Shown here: positions 1 through 5,786 of the stretch, piece after piece
Layout of the letters: each line of letters opens with the position of its first letter
Position numbering within the stretch: position 1 is the stretch's first letter
Notes under the pieces: model-generated
What the model saw: the letters and a program-made list of their open reading frames with translations, nothing else
What the model was told of the DNA's origin: nothing
The model's database searches: none
Translations under genes and position numbers: made by a program
Origin: Clostridiaceae bacterium
Lineage (GTDB): Bacteria > Bacillota > Clostridia > Oscillospirales > Acutalibacteraceae
Direction: 5' to 3'
DNA length: 10,859 nucleotides
Assembly: GCA_904501875.1 (NCBI GenBank)
Contig: CAJGCQ010000033.1
Span: forward strand, 1-10,859

Positions 1-60
1 ACCCGCATCATAAACCCCGAGGGTAACATTGGTATTGCCGATGTCGATTGTCAGCAACAT
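1..60 (-). CDS. coaX: Type III pantothenate kinase, N-terminal fragment
   Basis: On the minus strand an ATG at 60-58 opens a frame reading MLLTIDIGNTNVTLGVYDAG to the window edge, so only the first 20 residues are present. The D-I-G-N-T-N phosphate-binding motif (residues 6-11) right at the N-terminus is the hallmark of CoaX, the type III pantothenate kinase of the ASKHA fold, which phosphorylates pantothenate in the first step of coenzyme A synthesis in the cytoplasm. A purine-rich AAGGA ribosome binding site lies about 9 bases upstream of the ATG, and a promoter is visible further upstream. The gene diverges from rpsF. Other ASKHA kinases start in a similar way, but the exact MLL-x-IDIGNTN pattern makes CoaX by far the best reading. 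Confidence 0.88.
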   Translation of the reverse strand, partial: MLLTIDIGNTNVTLGVYDAG

Positions 61-90
61 TAATATCATTCCTTACAATTCATTTATCAT

Positions 91-119
91 ATTATAATAT
101 ACAGTGGCGGTAAAATCAA
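91..119 (-). promoter_or_regulatory. SigA-type promoter of coaX
   Basis: Read on the minus strand, a -35 box TTGATT (119-114) and a perfect -10 box TATAAT (96-91) are separated by 17 bases. The predicted start is near position 84, giving coaX a leader of roughly 25 bases. Its -35 box is only 8 bases from that of the divergent rpsF promoter. Confidence 0.7.
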
Positions 120-127
120 GAAATTTG

Positions 128-156
128 TTGACAAACGGAGAAAATCTTGTTATAAT
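128..156 (+). promoter_or_regulatory. Consensus SigA promoter of rpsF-ssb-rpsR
   Basis: A perfect -35 box TTGACA (128-133) and a perfect -10 box TATAAT (151-156) are separated by 17 bases, the ideal vegetative promoter. The expected transcription start is about 163, leaving a leader of about 84 bases before rpsF. Full consensus at both boxes fits a ribosomal protein operon. Confidence 0.92.
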
Positions 157-162
157 ACAAAA

Positions 163-246
163 TGCTGATTTTAATAATTAGCTCCTTGTTCCGCAAAGGC
201 TTATATGTTGTGCGGGACCAAATGTCCAAAAGGAGGTGCAAAGTAA
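163..246 (+). promoter_or_regulatory. Structured rpsF leader, candidate S6:S18 autoregulatory RNA
   Basis: The leader between the predicted transcript start and the rpsF ATG can fold. CTCCTT (182-187) is exactly complementary to AAGGAG (230-235), which lies in the rpsF ribosome binding site. Directly inside it, GTTCCGCA (188-195) pairs with TGCGGGAC (211-218) over 8 pairs with one G-U. A competing small hairpin GGAC/GTCC (215-218 with 224-227) is also possible. rpsF leaders in many bacteria bind the S6:S18 complex through a motif containing a CCG triplet; a CCG occurs here at 191-193. The pairing is seen in the sequence. That it acts as an S6:S18-controlled switch is inference, and I could not test the match to the published motif. 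Confidence 0.6.
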
Positions 247-528
247 ATGGCTAATAAGTACGAGGCAGCCGTTGTTCTTTCTGTTGCTCAGGGTGATGAT
301 TCTGCCCTTGCATTAAAGGAGAAGTTCAACGATTTGATTGCTAAGAACGGTACTATCGAGAAGGTTGACGATTGGGGCAAGCGCCGTCTTGCTTATCTCA
401 TCAACGACGAGGCAGAGGGCTACTATGTTTTCTTTACATTTGAAAGCGAGCCGTCCTTCCCCGCAGAGCTCGAGCGTATTGCAAAGATTACCGACGGCGT
501 TCTGCGTGTTATGGTTATCAAAAATTAA
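247..528 (+). CDS. rpsF: 30S ribosomal protein S6
   Basis: This 93-residue protein has the usual length and conserved features of bacterial S6: MxxYE at the N-terminus, the WGKRRLAY block near residues 43-50, EGYYVFFTF near 57-65, and RVMVIK at the C-terminus. S6 binds S18 and the platform of the 30S subunit. The start is fixed by AAGGAGGTG (230-238), about 8 bases upstream of the ATG. It is the first gene of an operon with ssb and rpsR, the standard bacterial order. Its stop codon TAA forms part of the ssb ribosome binding site, and the genes are separated by only 12 bases, which suggests coupled translation. The structured leader upstream may give feedback control. Confidence 0.98.
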   Translation: MANKYEAAVVLSVAQGDDSALALKEKFNDLIAKNGTIEKVDDWGKRRLAYLINDEAEGYYVFFTFESEPSFPAELERIAKITDGVLRVMVIKN

Positions 529-540
529 GGAGGAGCAAAA

Positions 541-972
541 ATGTTTAATTTAGTTGTTTTAACTGGCAGGCTTACCGCCGACCCAGAGCTTAAAACCACT
601 CAAAGCGGTGTTTCTGTTACCTCATTTTCAATCGCAGTTGACAGGCGTTATCGTGCTGGTGAAGATAGACAGACCGACTTCATCAATGTTGTGGCATGGC
701 GCCAGTCAGCGGAATTCGTTGCCAAATATTTTAAAAAGGGCAATATGATCGGTATTGAGGGCTCTATTCAAACCCGCAAGTATACCGATAAGAACGGCAA
801 CAACAGGACTGCGTTTGAGGTTGTTGCAAACAATGTACAGTTTGTGGAATCGAAGCGTGATTCTGCGCCTTCGGCAGTTGAAGACAATGCCCCCGCCGCT
901 TCCTTTAGCAATGCGGGTGCAAACGATTTTGCCGATTTAGGCGATATTGCAGACGACGATCTGCCGTTCTGA
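541..972 (+). CDS. ssb: Single-stranded DNA-binding protein
   Basis: The 143-residue protein has an N-terminal OB fold (about residues 1-105) starting MFNLVVLTGRLTADPELK, with FINVVAWRQSAEFVAKYFKKG and GSIQTRKYTDKNG blocks typical of bacterial SSB. A low-complexity Ala/Asn/Asp linker follows, ending in the acidic tip DDDLPF, the conserved tail that recruits replication and repair partners. It coats single-stranded DNA as a tetramer during replication, recombination and repair. The ribosome binding site GGAGG overlaps the rpsF stop codon. Its place between the S6 and S18 genes is the conserved arrangement. Nothing is missing, and this is probably the housekeeping copy. Confidence 0.98.
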   Translation: MFNLVVLTGRLTADPELKTTQSGVSVTSFSIAVDRRYRAGEDRQTDFINVVAWRQSAEFVAKYFKKGNMIGIEGSIQTRKYTDKNGNNRTAFEVVANNVQFVESKRDSAPSAVEDNAPAASFSNAGANDFADLGDIADDDLPF

Positions 973-1007
973 TTTAATTTAACAACTCAGAATAGGAGGT
1001 TTTTCTA

Positions 1008-1253
1008 ATGGAAAACGAGAGAAACGATAGACCGATGCACAGAAAAGCCCGTAAAAAGGTTTGCCATTTCTGTGTTGATCGTGTTGAGACTATCGATTAT
1101 AAGGATGTAGCTCGTCTTCGCAAGTTCATTACCGAGCGTGCAAAGATTTTACCCCGCAGAGCAACAGGCACTTGTGCCGCTCATCAGCGTGTGCTGACAA
1201 CCGCTATCAAGCGTGCCCGTCAGATTGCGTTACTTCCTTATGTAAACGATTAA
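1008..1253 (+). CDS. rpsR: 30S ribosomal protein S18, zinc-binding type
   Basis: The 81-residue protein matches S18: the basic segment HRKARKKVCHFC, the YKDVARLRKFITERAKILPRR core and the TGTCAAHQR motif near residues 53-61. S18 sits on the 30S platform bound to S6. Residues C19, C22, C56 and H59 form a potential metal site, so this is the cysteine-containing 'C+' form; many bacteria also have versions lacking these cysteines. AGGAGGT (994-1000) lies 7 bases before the ATG. It is the last gene of the operon, with a strong terminator 14 bases after its stop. Confidence 0.97.
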   Translation: MENERNDRPMHRKARKKVCHFCVDRVETIDYKDVARLRKFITERAKILPRRATGTCAAHQRVLTTAIKRARQIALLPYVND

Positions 1254-1267
1254 TTATTAACTTTTTC

Positions 1268-1293
1268 GAGCGGCTTAATGCCGCTCTTTTTTT
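1268..1293 (+). terminator. Intrinsic terminator of the rpsF operon
   Basis: A perfect 7-base-pair stem GAGCGGC (1268-1274) / GCCGCTC (1280-1286) with loop TTAAT is followed at once by seven T (1287-1293). It is a textbook Rho-independent terminator placed directly after rpsR. Confidence 0.95.
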
Positions 1294-1328
1294 ATGCTTC
1301 GTTTACAAGCATTAGAGTGCTCCAAGTA

Positions 1329-1449
1329 TCCCTAGCCCTAAAGGGAGGTGCCGAGGAACGAGGCGGAGGGATTTTATTAAGTCTCTCAAACTCTGAATCC
1401 CCCAGTTACGGCTTGGCCTCGACAGCCAGACTGAGGCGGGGGCCTTTTT
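1329..1449. repeat. Palindromic GC-rich intergenic element, MITE/REP-like
   Basis: This roughly 120-base element differs sharply in composition from the AT-rich flanks. The left part holds CCCTAAAGGGAGGTG (1336-1350), then GGCGGAGGGATT. The right part holds AATCCCCCAGT (1396-1406), a GGCT/AGCC hairpin (1410-1413 with 1424-1427), CAGT/ACTG (1403-1406 with 1430-1433) and GGGGGCC followed by five T. GGGATT (1368-1373) pairs with AATCCC (1396-1401), so the two halves can fold on each other. From memory, elements with this pattern (GGGAGGTG...GACGGAGGGATT...AATCCCCCAGTC...GGGGGCCTTT) are scattered in Faecalibacterium-like genomes. With one copy in view, its repeat status is inference. Confidence 0.55.
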
Positions 1450-1522
1450 AACAAACATAACCCCCGTCTTTCGGCGTTTGTAATGATTTTGTAACTTTTT
1501 TATGTATTTCTAATAATATTAC

Positions 1523-1551
1523 TTGCAAAATTCACTCAGATTGTGTAAAAT
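1523..1551 (+). promoter_or_regulatory. Probable promoter of the PucR-ftsEX-M23 operon
   Basis: TTGCAA (1523-1528) and TAAAAT (1546-1551) are spaced by 17 bases in an AT-rich stretch, predicting a start near 1558 and a leader of about 39 bases. Both boxes miss consensus by one or two bases. No other good promoter is seen before the regulator gene. Confidence 0.6.
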
Positions 1552-1596
1552 AGAAATATATTATGTAATATAATTTTTTAAGGGATGTGTATGTAA

Positions 1597-2673
1597 ATGG
1601 CTAACCGTCTTTTTCAGAGAGTCATTCATCAAATGAAAGACGCTATTGACCGTACTTTCGGCGTTGTTGATGAGAGCTTCACTATTATTGCTTGCAGTGA
1701 GCTTGGGCGTATAGGAGAAACTTTGGAAAGCTTTACTCTGCCCGCAAATGATATTGCGGTAATAGGAGGCTGCACTTATAAAAACATAGGTGCTACTCAG
1801 GGGACTGATTATACTGTCTTTGTTGAGGGAGATGATATTTTAGCTTCAAAATATGCGGCAGTTTTGGCGGTTTCTTTTTCTAACATTAAATTTTATTATG
1901 ACGAAAAGTATGATCGCGGTAACTTTATCAAAAACATAATACTTGATAATATTCTGCCGGGTGACATTTACTTAAAGGCACGTGAGCTTTATTTCAATTC
2001 GGATGTCTCCCGTACGGTTGTGCTTATCAGGGCAACCGAAAAGAACGATGTCTCGGTTTACGATATTGTCCAAAACCTTTTCCCTGATAAGGTAAAGGAT
2101 TTTGTTATCAGCATAAATGAAACGGATATTGCACTTGTTAAGGAGACAAAGACCGGCATTGATTCAAAGACGATTGAAAAGCTGGCTTCAACTATTGCCG
2201 ATACAATTTCGGGTGAATTTTATGTTCATGTGGTTATCGGAATCGGCACCACGGTTGATAATCTTAAGGACCTTGCCCGTTCCTTTAAGGAAGCACAGCA
2301 GGCACTTGAGGTTGGTAAGGTTTTCGATACCGAAAAGACAATCATATCCTATGATAATCTCGGAATTGCGCGCCTTATCTATCAGCTCCCCACTACACTT
2401 TGCGAAACCTTCTTAAAAGAGGTGTTCAAGCGCGGTTCCATCGAAAGCCTTGACCAGGAAACGTTATTTACAATTCAGCGTTTCTTTGAGAACAATCTTA
2501 ATGTTTCGGAAACCTCGAGAAAGCTTTTCGTTCACCGCAATACGCTGGTTTACAGGCTTGAAAAGATTAAAAAGATTACGGGTCTTGACCTTCGTGAGTT
2601 TGACCACGCAATCATCTTCAAAATAGCTCTTATGGTTAATAAGTATCTGAAGAGCAACCCTATTAAGTATTAA
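1597..2673 (+). CDS. PucR/CdaR-family transcriptional regulator
   Basis: This 358-residue protein ends in a clear PucR-type helix-turn-helix: NLNVSETSRKLFVHRNTLVYR (about 301-321), followed by LEKIKKITGLDLREFDHA. In the middle, VVIGIGTTVDNLKDLARSFKEAQQAL resembles the GGDEF-like domain that precedes this helix-turn-helix in the CdaR/PucR family. The N-terminal third is unassigned and may sense a ligand. Related proteins activate purine, sugar-diacid or other catabolic genes; the ligand here is unknown. The start is supported by AAGGGA about 12 bases upstream, and an ATGTAA start-stop sits just before it. The gene lies 23 bases before ftsE with no terminator between, so a role in controlling this cell-wall operon is plausible but inferred. 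Confidence 0.85.
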   Translation: MANRLFQRVIHQMKDAIDRTFGVVDESFTIIACSELGRIGETLESFTLPANDIAVIGGCTYKNIGATQGTDYTVFVEGDDILASKYAAVLAVSFSNIKFYYDEKYDRGNFIKNIILDNILPGDIYLKARELYFNSDVSRTVVLIRATEKNDVSVYDIVQNLFPDKVKDFVISINETDIALVKETKTGIDSKTIEKLASTIADTISGEFYVHVVIGIGTTVDNLKDLARSFKEAQQALEVGKVFDTEKTIISYDNLGIARLIYQLPTTLCETFLKEVFKRGSIESLDQETLFTIQRFFENNLNVSETSRKLFVHRNTLVYRLEKIKKITGLDLREFDHAIIFKIALMVNKYLKSNPIKY

Positions 2674-2696
2674 TTGAAAGAGTGAATTTTTAGTAA

Positions 2697-3419
2697 ATGG
2701 AAGAAAGACTCATAGATAGTGAAAATCGGGCGTCCGCAAAGCCTATTATAGAGTTTCGGGGAGTCTCTAAAACCTATCCCACAGGCACTCATGCGATTGA
2801 GGATGTAAATATCAGAATAACGGCGGGGGAGTTCGTTTTCGTCGTCGGTTCCTCGGGCGCAGGTAAAAGTACCTTTATGAAACTTATAATGCGTGAGGAA
2901 AAGGCTAATACGGGAATAATTACGGTAAACGGCTTCAACCTTACTTCAATGCCCCGTAAACAGGTGCCGATGCTCCGCCGTACTATGGGAATCGTATTTC
3001 AGGATTTCCGCCTTATCCCTACAATGAATGTTTTTCAGAATGTGGCCTTTGCAATGCATGTTGTAGGTGCCAGCGACAGGGATGTACGCAGGGAGGTATC
3101 TAAGGCTCTTTCTAAGGTCGGCCTTGGCCATAAAGCCCGTTCTATGCCCGCTCAGTTATCTGGCGGCGAGCAGCAGCGTGTGGGCCTTGCCCGTGCTCTT
3201 GTGAACTCGCCCGACCTTATTATTGCGGACGAGCCTACGGGAAATGTTGACCCGAATATGTCCTATGAAATAGTATCCTTGCTTACCGAAATTAATAAGC
3301 GTGGCACCACAGTTCTCATGGTAACCCACGACCATAACCTTGTAAGGGATTTTCAGCACAGGGTTATAATGCTTGAACGGGGAAAAATTGTAGCAGATAA
3401 CGCCGGAGGTAGTTTCTAA
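2697..3419 (+). CDS. ftsE: Cell division ATP-binding protein FtsE
   Basis: This 240-residue ABC ATPase has Walker A GSSGAGKST (51-59), Q-loop Q102, signature LSGGEQQR (154-161), Walker B LIIADEP (174-180, catalytic E179) and H-loop H211, all intact. The MREEKANTG and DFRLIPTMNVFQNVAFAM blocks are typical of FtsE. It works on the cytoplasmic face with FtsX, using ATP to drive conformational change that activates a cell-wall hydrolase outside rather than transporting a substrate. About 15 extra residues precede the usual FtsE beginning (IIEF at 17-20). The ribosome binding site is poor (a purine run about 15 bases upstream), so translation may depend partly on the upstream gene. The stop codon overlaps the ftsX start. 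Confidence 0.96.
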   Translation: MEERLIDSENRASAKPIIEFRGVSKTYPTGTHAIEDVNIRITAGEFVFVVGSSGAGKSTFMKLIMREEKANTGIITVNGFNLTSMPRKQVPMLRRTMGIVFQDFRLIPTMNVFQNVAFAMHVVGASDRDVRREVSKALSKVGLGHKARSMPAQLSGGEQQRVGLARALVNSPDLIIADEPTGNVDPNMSYEIVSLLTEINKRGTTVLMVTHDHNLVRDFQHRVIMLERGKIVADNAGGSF

Positions 3420-4486
3420 TGAAAATCAGTGGTATTAAATACCTAACCGGTGAAGGTGTAAAAAACGCTTGGGTAAACAGGCTTATGACCTTGGCTTCAA
3501 TCGGCGTGCTTGTTGCGTGCATGGTTATAATAGGTCTTGCTATTCTTATTTCGGAAAATGTGAACAAGGCAATCGGCAACCTTGAACAGCAGAATGTTGT
3601 TATGGCATATATGAAGGATTATAGCTGGGCGCTTTACGGAGAGAAGGACACAACTTCCGAAGCCCAATCTTCTGAGGCAACCTCGGATGCCGTCGCAGAG
3701 GGCGGAGAGGATGCCGTCGCAGAGGAAGAGGCAGATGTAAACGGAATTAAGCCGAGCGATTATGTCATTCATAACGATGACGAGGCAAAAGCTCTTTGCG
3801 ATAAAATTGCAAAACTCCCGAATGTTGCATCTGTAACATATGTCACAGGTGATGAAGGACTTGAAAGCGTAAAGAAATCTATGCTTGAGGGTCAGGAAAG
3901 CTATTTCACATTCCTTGACGAGGAGTACGGCAATCCTTTGCCGGGGTCGGCTAAGGTTACAATGAAGGATATGTCCCAGTTTGACAGTACCCTCGAGCAG
4001 ATAAAGCAGATGGACGGTATCAGTGCGATACAGTCTCAAGATGATTTAGCGGACAAAATAACCGCTATTAAGCGCGGTATTACTATTGCAGGCTTTTGGA
4101 TTATTGTCATTTTAATGGTGATTTCCCTTGTTATAGTTTCAAATACCATAAGGGTCACAATGTACAACCGCAAGCTTGAAATCAGCATTATGAAGGCGGT
4201 GGGCGCAACCGATTCCTTCGTAAGAATACCGTTTGTTGTTGAGGGTATCTTAATAGGCGTTATTTCCGCACTTATTGCAGAGGGACTTTTGTACTTCTGT
4301 TATCGTGTTGCAACCGAAACAATTATTTCAACACTTGGCACTAATGATATTGTCCGCTACGGCGATGTGGCAGTAATGCTTTTACTTATATTCATAGGTA
4401 TCGGCGTTTTTGCAGGTGTACTCGGCAGTGTCATTATGATAAGCAAATATCTGCGCCGGGAGGGCAGTGAATTTGCCGCTATTTAA
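3419..4486 (+). CDS. ftsX: Cell division protein FtsX with acidic extracellular insert
   Basis: The 355-residue membrane protein has the FtsX layout: one N-terminal membrane helix (about 24-45), a large extracellular domain (about 46-220), then three helices (about 221-242, 272-296, 316-342). NRKLEISIMKAVGATDSFVRIPFVVEG is the conserved cytoplasmic-loop block, and GNPLPGSAKV (171-180) is the family's extracellular motif. It is about 50 residues longer than typical FtsX because of an acidic, Ala/Ser/Glu-rich stretch at about 75-120 that includes an 8-codon in-frame duplication. ATG overlaps the ftsE stop by one base (TAATG), with GGAGGT (3405-3410) 8 bases upstream, indicating coupled synthesis of the complex. 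Its extracellular domain should contact the M23 protein encoded next. Confidence 0.95.
   Translation: MKISGIKYLTGEGVKNAWVNRLMTLASIGVLVACMVIIGLAILISENVNKAIGNLEQQNVVMAYMKDYSWALYGEKDTTSEAQSSEATSDAVAEGGEDAVAEEEADVNGIKPSDYVIHNDDEAKALCDKIAKLPNVASVTYVTGDEGLESVKKSMLEGQESYFTFLDEEYGNPLPGSAKVTMKDMSQFDSTLEQIKQMDGISAIQSQDDLADKITAIKRGITIAGFWIIVILMVISLVIVSNTIRVTMYNRKLEISIMKAVGATDSFVRIPFVVEGILIGVISALIAEGLLYFCYRVATETIISTLGTNDIVRYGDVAVMLLLIFIGIGVFAGVLGSVIMISKYLRREGSEFAAI
3685..3725 (+). repeat. In-frame tandem duplication within ftsX
   Basis: The 17-base sequence GGATGCCGTCGCAGAGG occurs at 3685-3701 and again at 3709-3725. The offset is 24 bases, exactly eight codons, so the protein reads DAVAEGGE then DAVAEEEA. 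The repeat lies inside the acidic insert of FtsX. Confidence 0.95.
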
Positions 4487-4508
4487 CCCGTGTTTTTGGA
4501 GGAAAACA

Positions 4509-5729
4509 ATGAAAAAAAGGTATGCTAAGCTAATTTGTGCAGTAATGTCGCTTTTTGTATTTGCGGGCGCTTTTTTCTGTGTACCCTCTTTTGCTGCAAC
4601 CGAATCGGAGCTTAGGAGCGAGATTGCGAAAATACAAAATGAGCAAAAGCAGCTTAAGTCTCAAATCAGCTCCCTTAAAAGCGATAAAGCAAAGCAACAG
4701 CAGTTGAAAACTGCTCTTGAAAAGCAAATGTCATTAGCTCAAAAGGAAATTGACCTTTGCAATCAGGAAATCAACTTAATCAACAGTAAAATCGCCGAAA
4801 ACAATGCTGAAATAGAAAAGAAAAATGCCGAAATTGAGGCGGACAAGCTGGCTTTCAAAAAGCGCCTGCGTGCGATTTATATGAGCCGCTCTAACAGCAG
4901 TGTTCAAATTCTTATGGGTGCTGACGATTTTTCTCAGTTTTTACAGCTTTCTCAGCTCACCTCATCGGTTTCGGCTCGTGATAAGCTTATAATAGAAAAG
5001 ATTGTTGCAGCTATTGAGGCGCTTGAATCCAAACAGGTTGAAAACAATAAGCTTTTAGAACAGCAAAAGAGCGTTAAAGCAACCATAACCGCTAAACAAA
5101 ATGATCTTAAGTCTCAAAGCAATGAAATCCAAGCGGTTATTTCAAAAATAAGTAAGGAGCAGAACGCAGCTCAGTCCGAGATGGACAAGAACACAAAAGA
5201 GCTTGCAGAGATGCAAAAAGAACTTACTGCAATTCTCAACAGTGCTAATTCGGGAACGAATGTAGTATATGACGGGGGACAGTTCCTCTGGCCGACACCC
5301 ACCATTACCCGAATTACTTCATATTTTGGACCCCGTTGGGGCACAAACCATAACGGTATTGATATTTCTAACGGCGGCTACGGTGCAAAGATTGTCGCTA
5401 TTGCAGACGGTGTTGTAACCCGTTCGGTAAAACATTGTACTCACAACTATCGGAAATCAAGTGATTGCTGCGGCATTTCGGGTCAGGGTAAGGGATACGG
5501 CAACCATGTCGTAATTGACCACGGACGCGGAACTAACGGCAAAACCTATGGGGCTTATTATGCACATATGTCCTCTGTTACGGTTTCGGCAGGTCAGACA
5601 GTCAAAAAGGGTCAAACTATAGGCTATGTGGGCTGTACGGGATTTTCTACCGGACCGCACCTCCATTTTGGTTTAATTGTTAACGGCTCTTGGGTTAATC
5701 CTATGAATTATTATACTAAAACCAAATAA
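4509..5729 (+). CDS. Secreted coiled-coil M23 endopeptidase, probable FtsEX partner
   Basis: The 406-residue protein starts with a signal peptide (MKKRYAK, hydrophobic 8-24, likely cleavage near A29). A long coiled coil follows (about 32-245), including a RLRAIYMSRSNSSVQILMGA segment (119-138) like that of PcsB/EnvC-type proteins, then a C-terminal M23 (LytM) domain (about 258-402). Metal ligands are all present: H281 and D285 in HNGID, H353 in YAHM, and H384/H386 in GPHLHFG, so it should be an active peptidoglycan endopeptidase, unlike degenerate EnvC. A Cys-rich insert (309-329) interrupts the domain. I chose ATG 4509 because GGAGG (4498-4502) lies 6 bases upstream and the signal peptide begins there; a start at 4467 would add 14 residues inside ftsX. 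A terminator follows. Confidence 0.92.
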   Translation: MKKRYAKLICAVMSLFVFAGAFFCVPSFAATESELRSEIAKIQNEQKQLKSQISSLKSDKAKQQQLKTALEKQMSLAQKEIDLCNQEINLINSKIAENNAEIEKKNAEIEADKLAFKKRLRAIYMSRSNSSVQILMGADDFSQFLQLSQLTSSVSARDKLIIEKIVAAIEALESKQVENNKLLEQQKSVKATITAKQNDLKSQSNEIQAVISKISKEQNAAQSEMDKNTKELAEMQKELTAILNSANSGTNVVYDGGQFLWPTPTITRITSYFGPRWGTNHNGIDISNGGYGAKIVAIADGVVTRSVKHCTHNYRKSSDCCGISGQGKGYGNHVVIDHGRGTNGKTYGAYYAHMSSVTVSAGQTVKKGQTIGYVGCTGFSTGPHLHFGLIVNGSWVNPMNYYTKTK

Positions 5730-5734
5730 AAAGC

Positions 5735-5770
5735 GCCGTCACCAAAGTCTTCAGCAGGTGGCGGCTTTTT
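5735..5770 (+). terminator. Intrinsic terminator after the M23 gene
   Basis: GCCGTCACC (5735-5743) pairs with GGTGGCGGC (5757-5765) over 9 pairs with one G-U, with a 13-base loop, followed by TTTTT (5766-5770). It begins 6 bases after the M23 stop codon. The next gene begins only 17 bases after the T-run. Confidence 0.88.
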
Positions 5771-5786
5771 GCAAGGGGTGTAAATC

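Larger units (their letters stand above)
1294..1596. other. Non-coding gap with repeat-like element and promoter
   Basis: No convincing gene was found between the rpsF terminator and the PucR-type gene. The stretch contains a GC-rich palindromic element (about 1329-1449), a short hairpin ACAAAC/GTTTGT (1451-1456 with 1476-1481, with an inner CCG/CGG pairing), and an AT-rich promoter region (1523-1551) leading into the next operon. Confidence 0.8.

Noticed and set aside
338..553. Open frame overlapping rpsF on the plus strand
   Set aside because: It lies in another frame of a certain S6 gene and has no family resemblance.
755..940. Open frame overlapping ssb
   Set aside because: Shadow of the SSB gene with no ribosome binding site or recognisable protein.
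1451..1481. Hairpin ACAAAC/GTTTGT as a small RNA or riboswitch
   Set aside because: The stem is short and AT-rich, there is no promoter directly upstream, and it matches no riboswitch pattern I know.
3497..4039. Minus-strand open frame of 180 codons across ftsX
   Set aside because: Antisense to a clear FtsX gene. The Cys/Ile/Leu-rich translation has no domain and no promoter or ribosome binding site.
4467..4508. Upstream start for the M23 protein
   Set aside because: It would add 14 residues before the signal peptide and lie inside ftsX, whereas ATG 4509 has GGAGG at ideal spacing.
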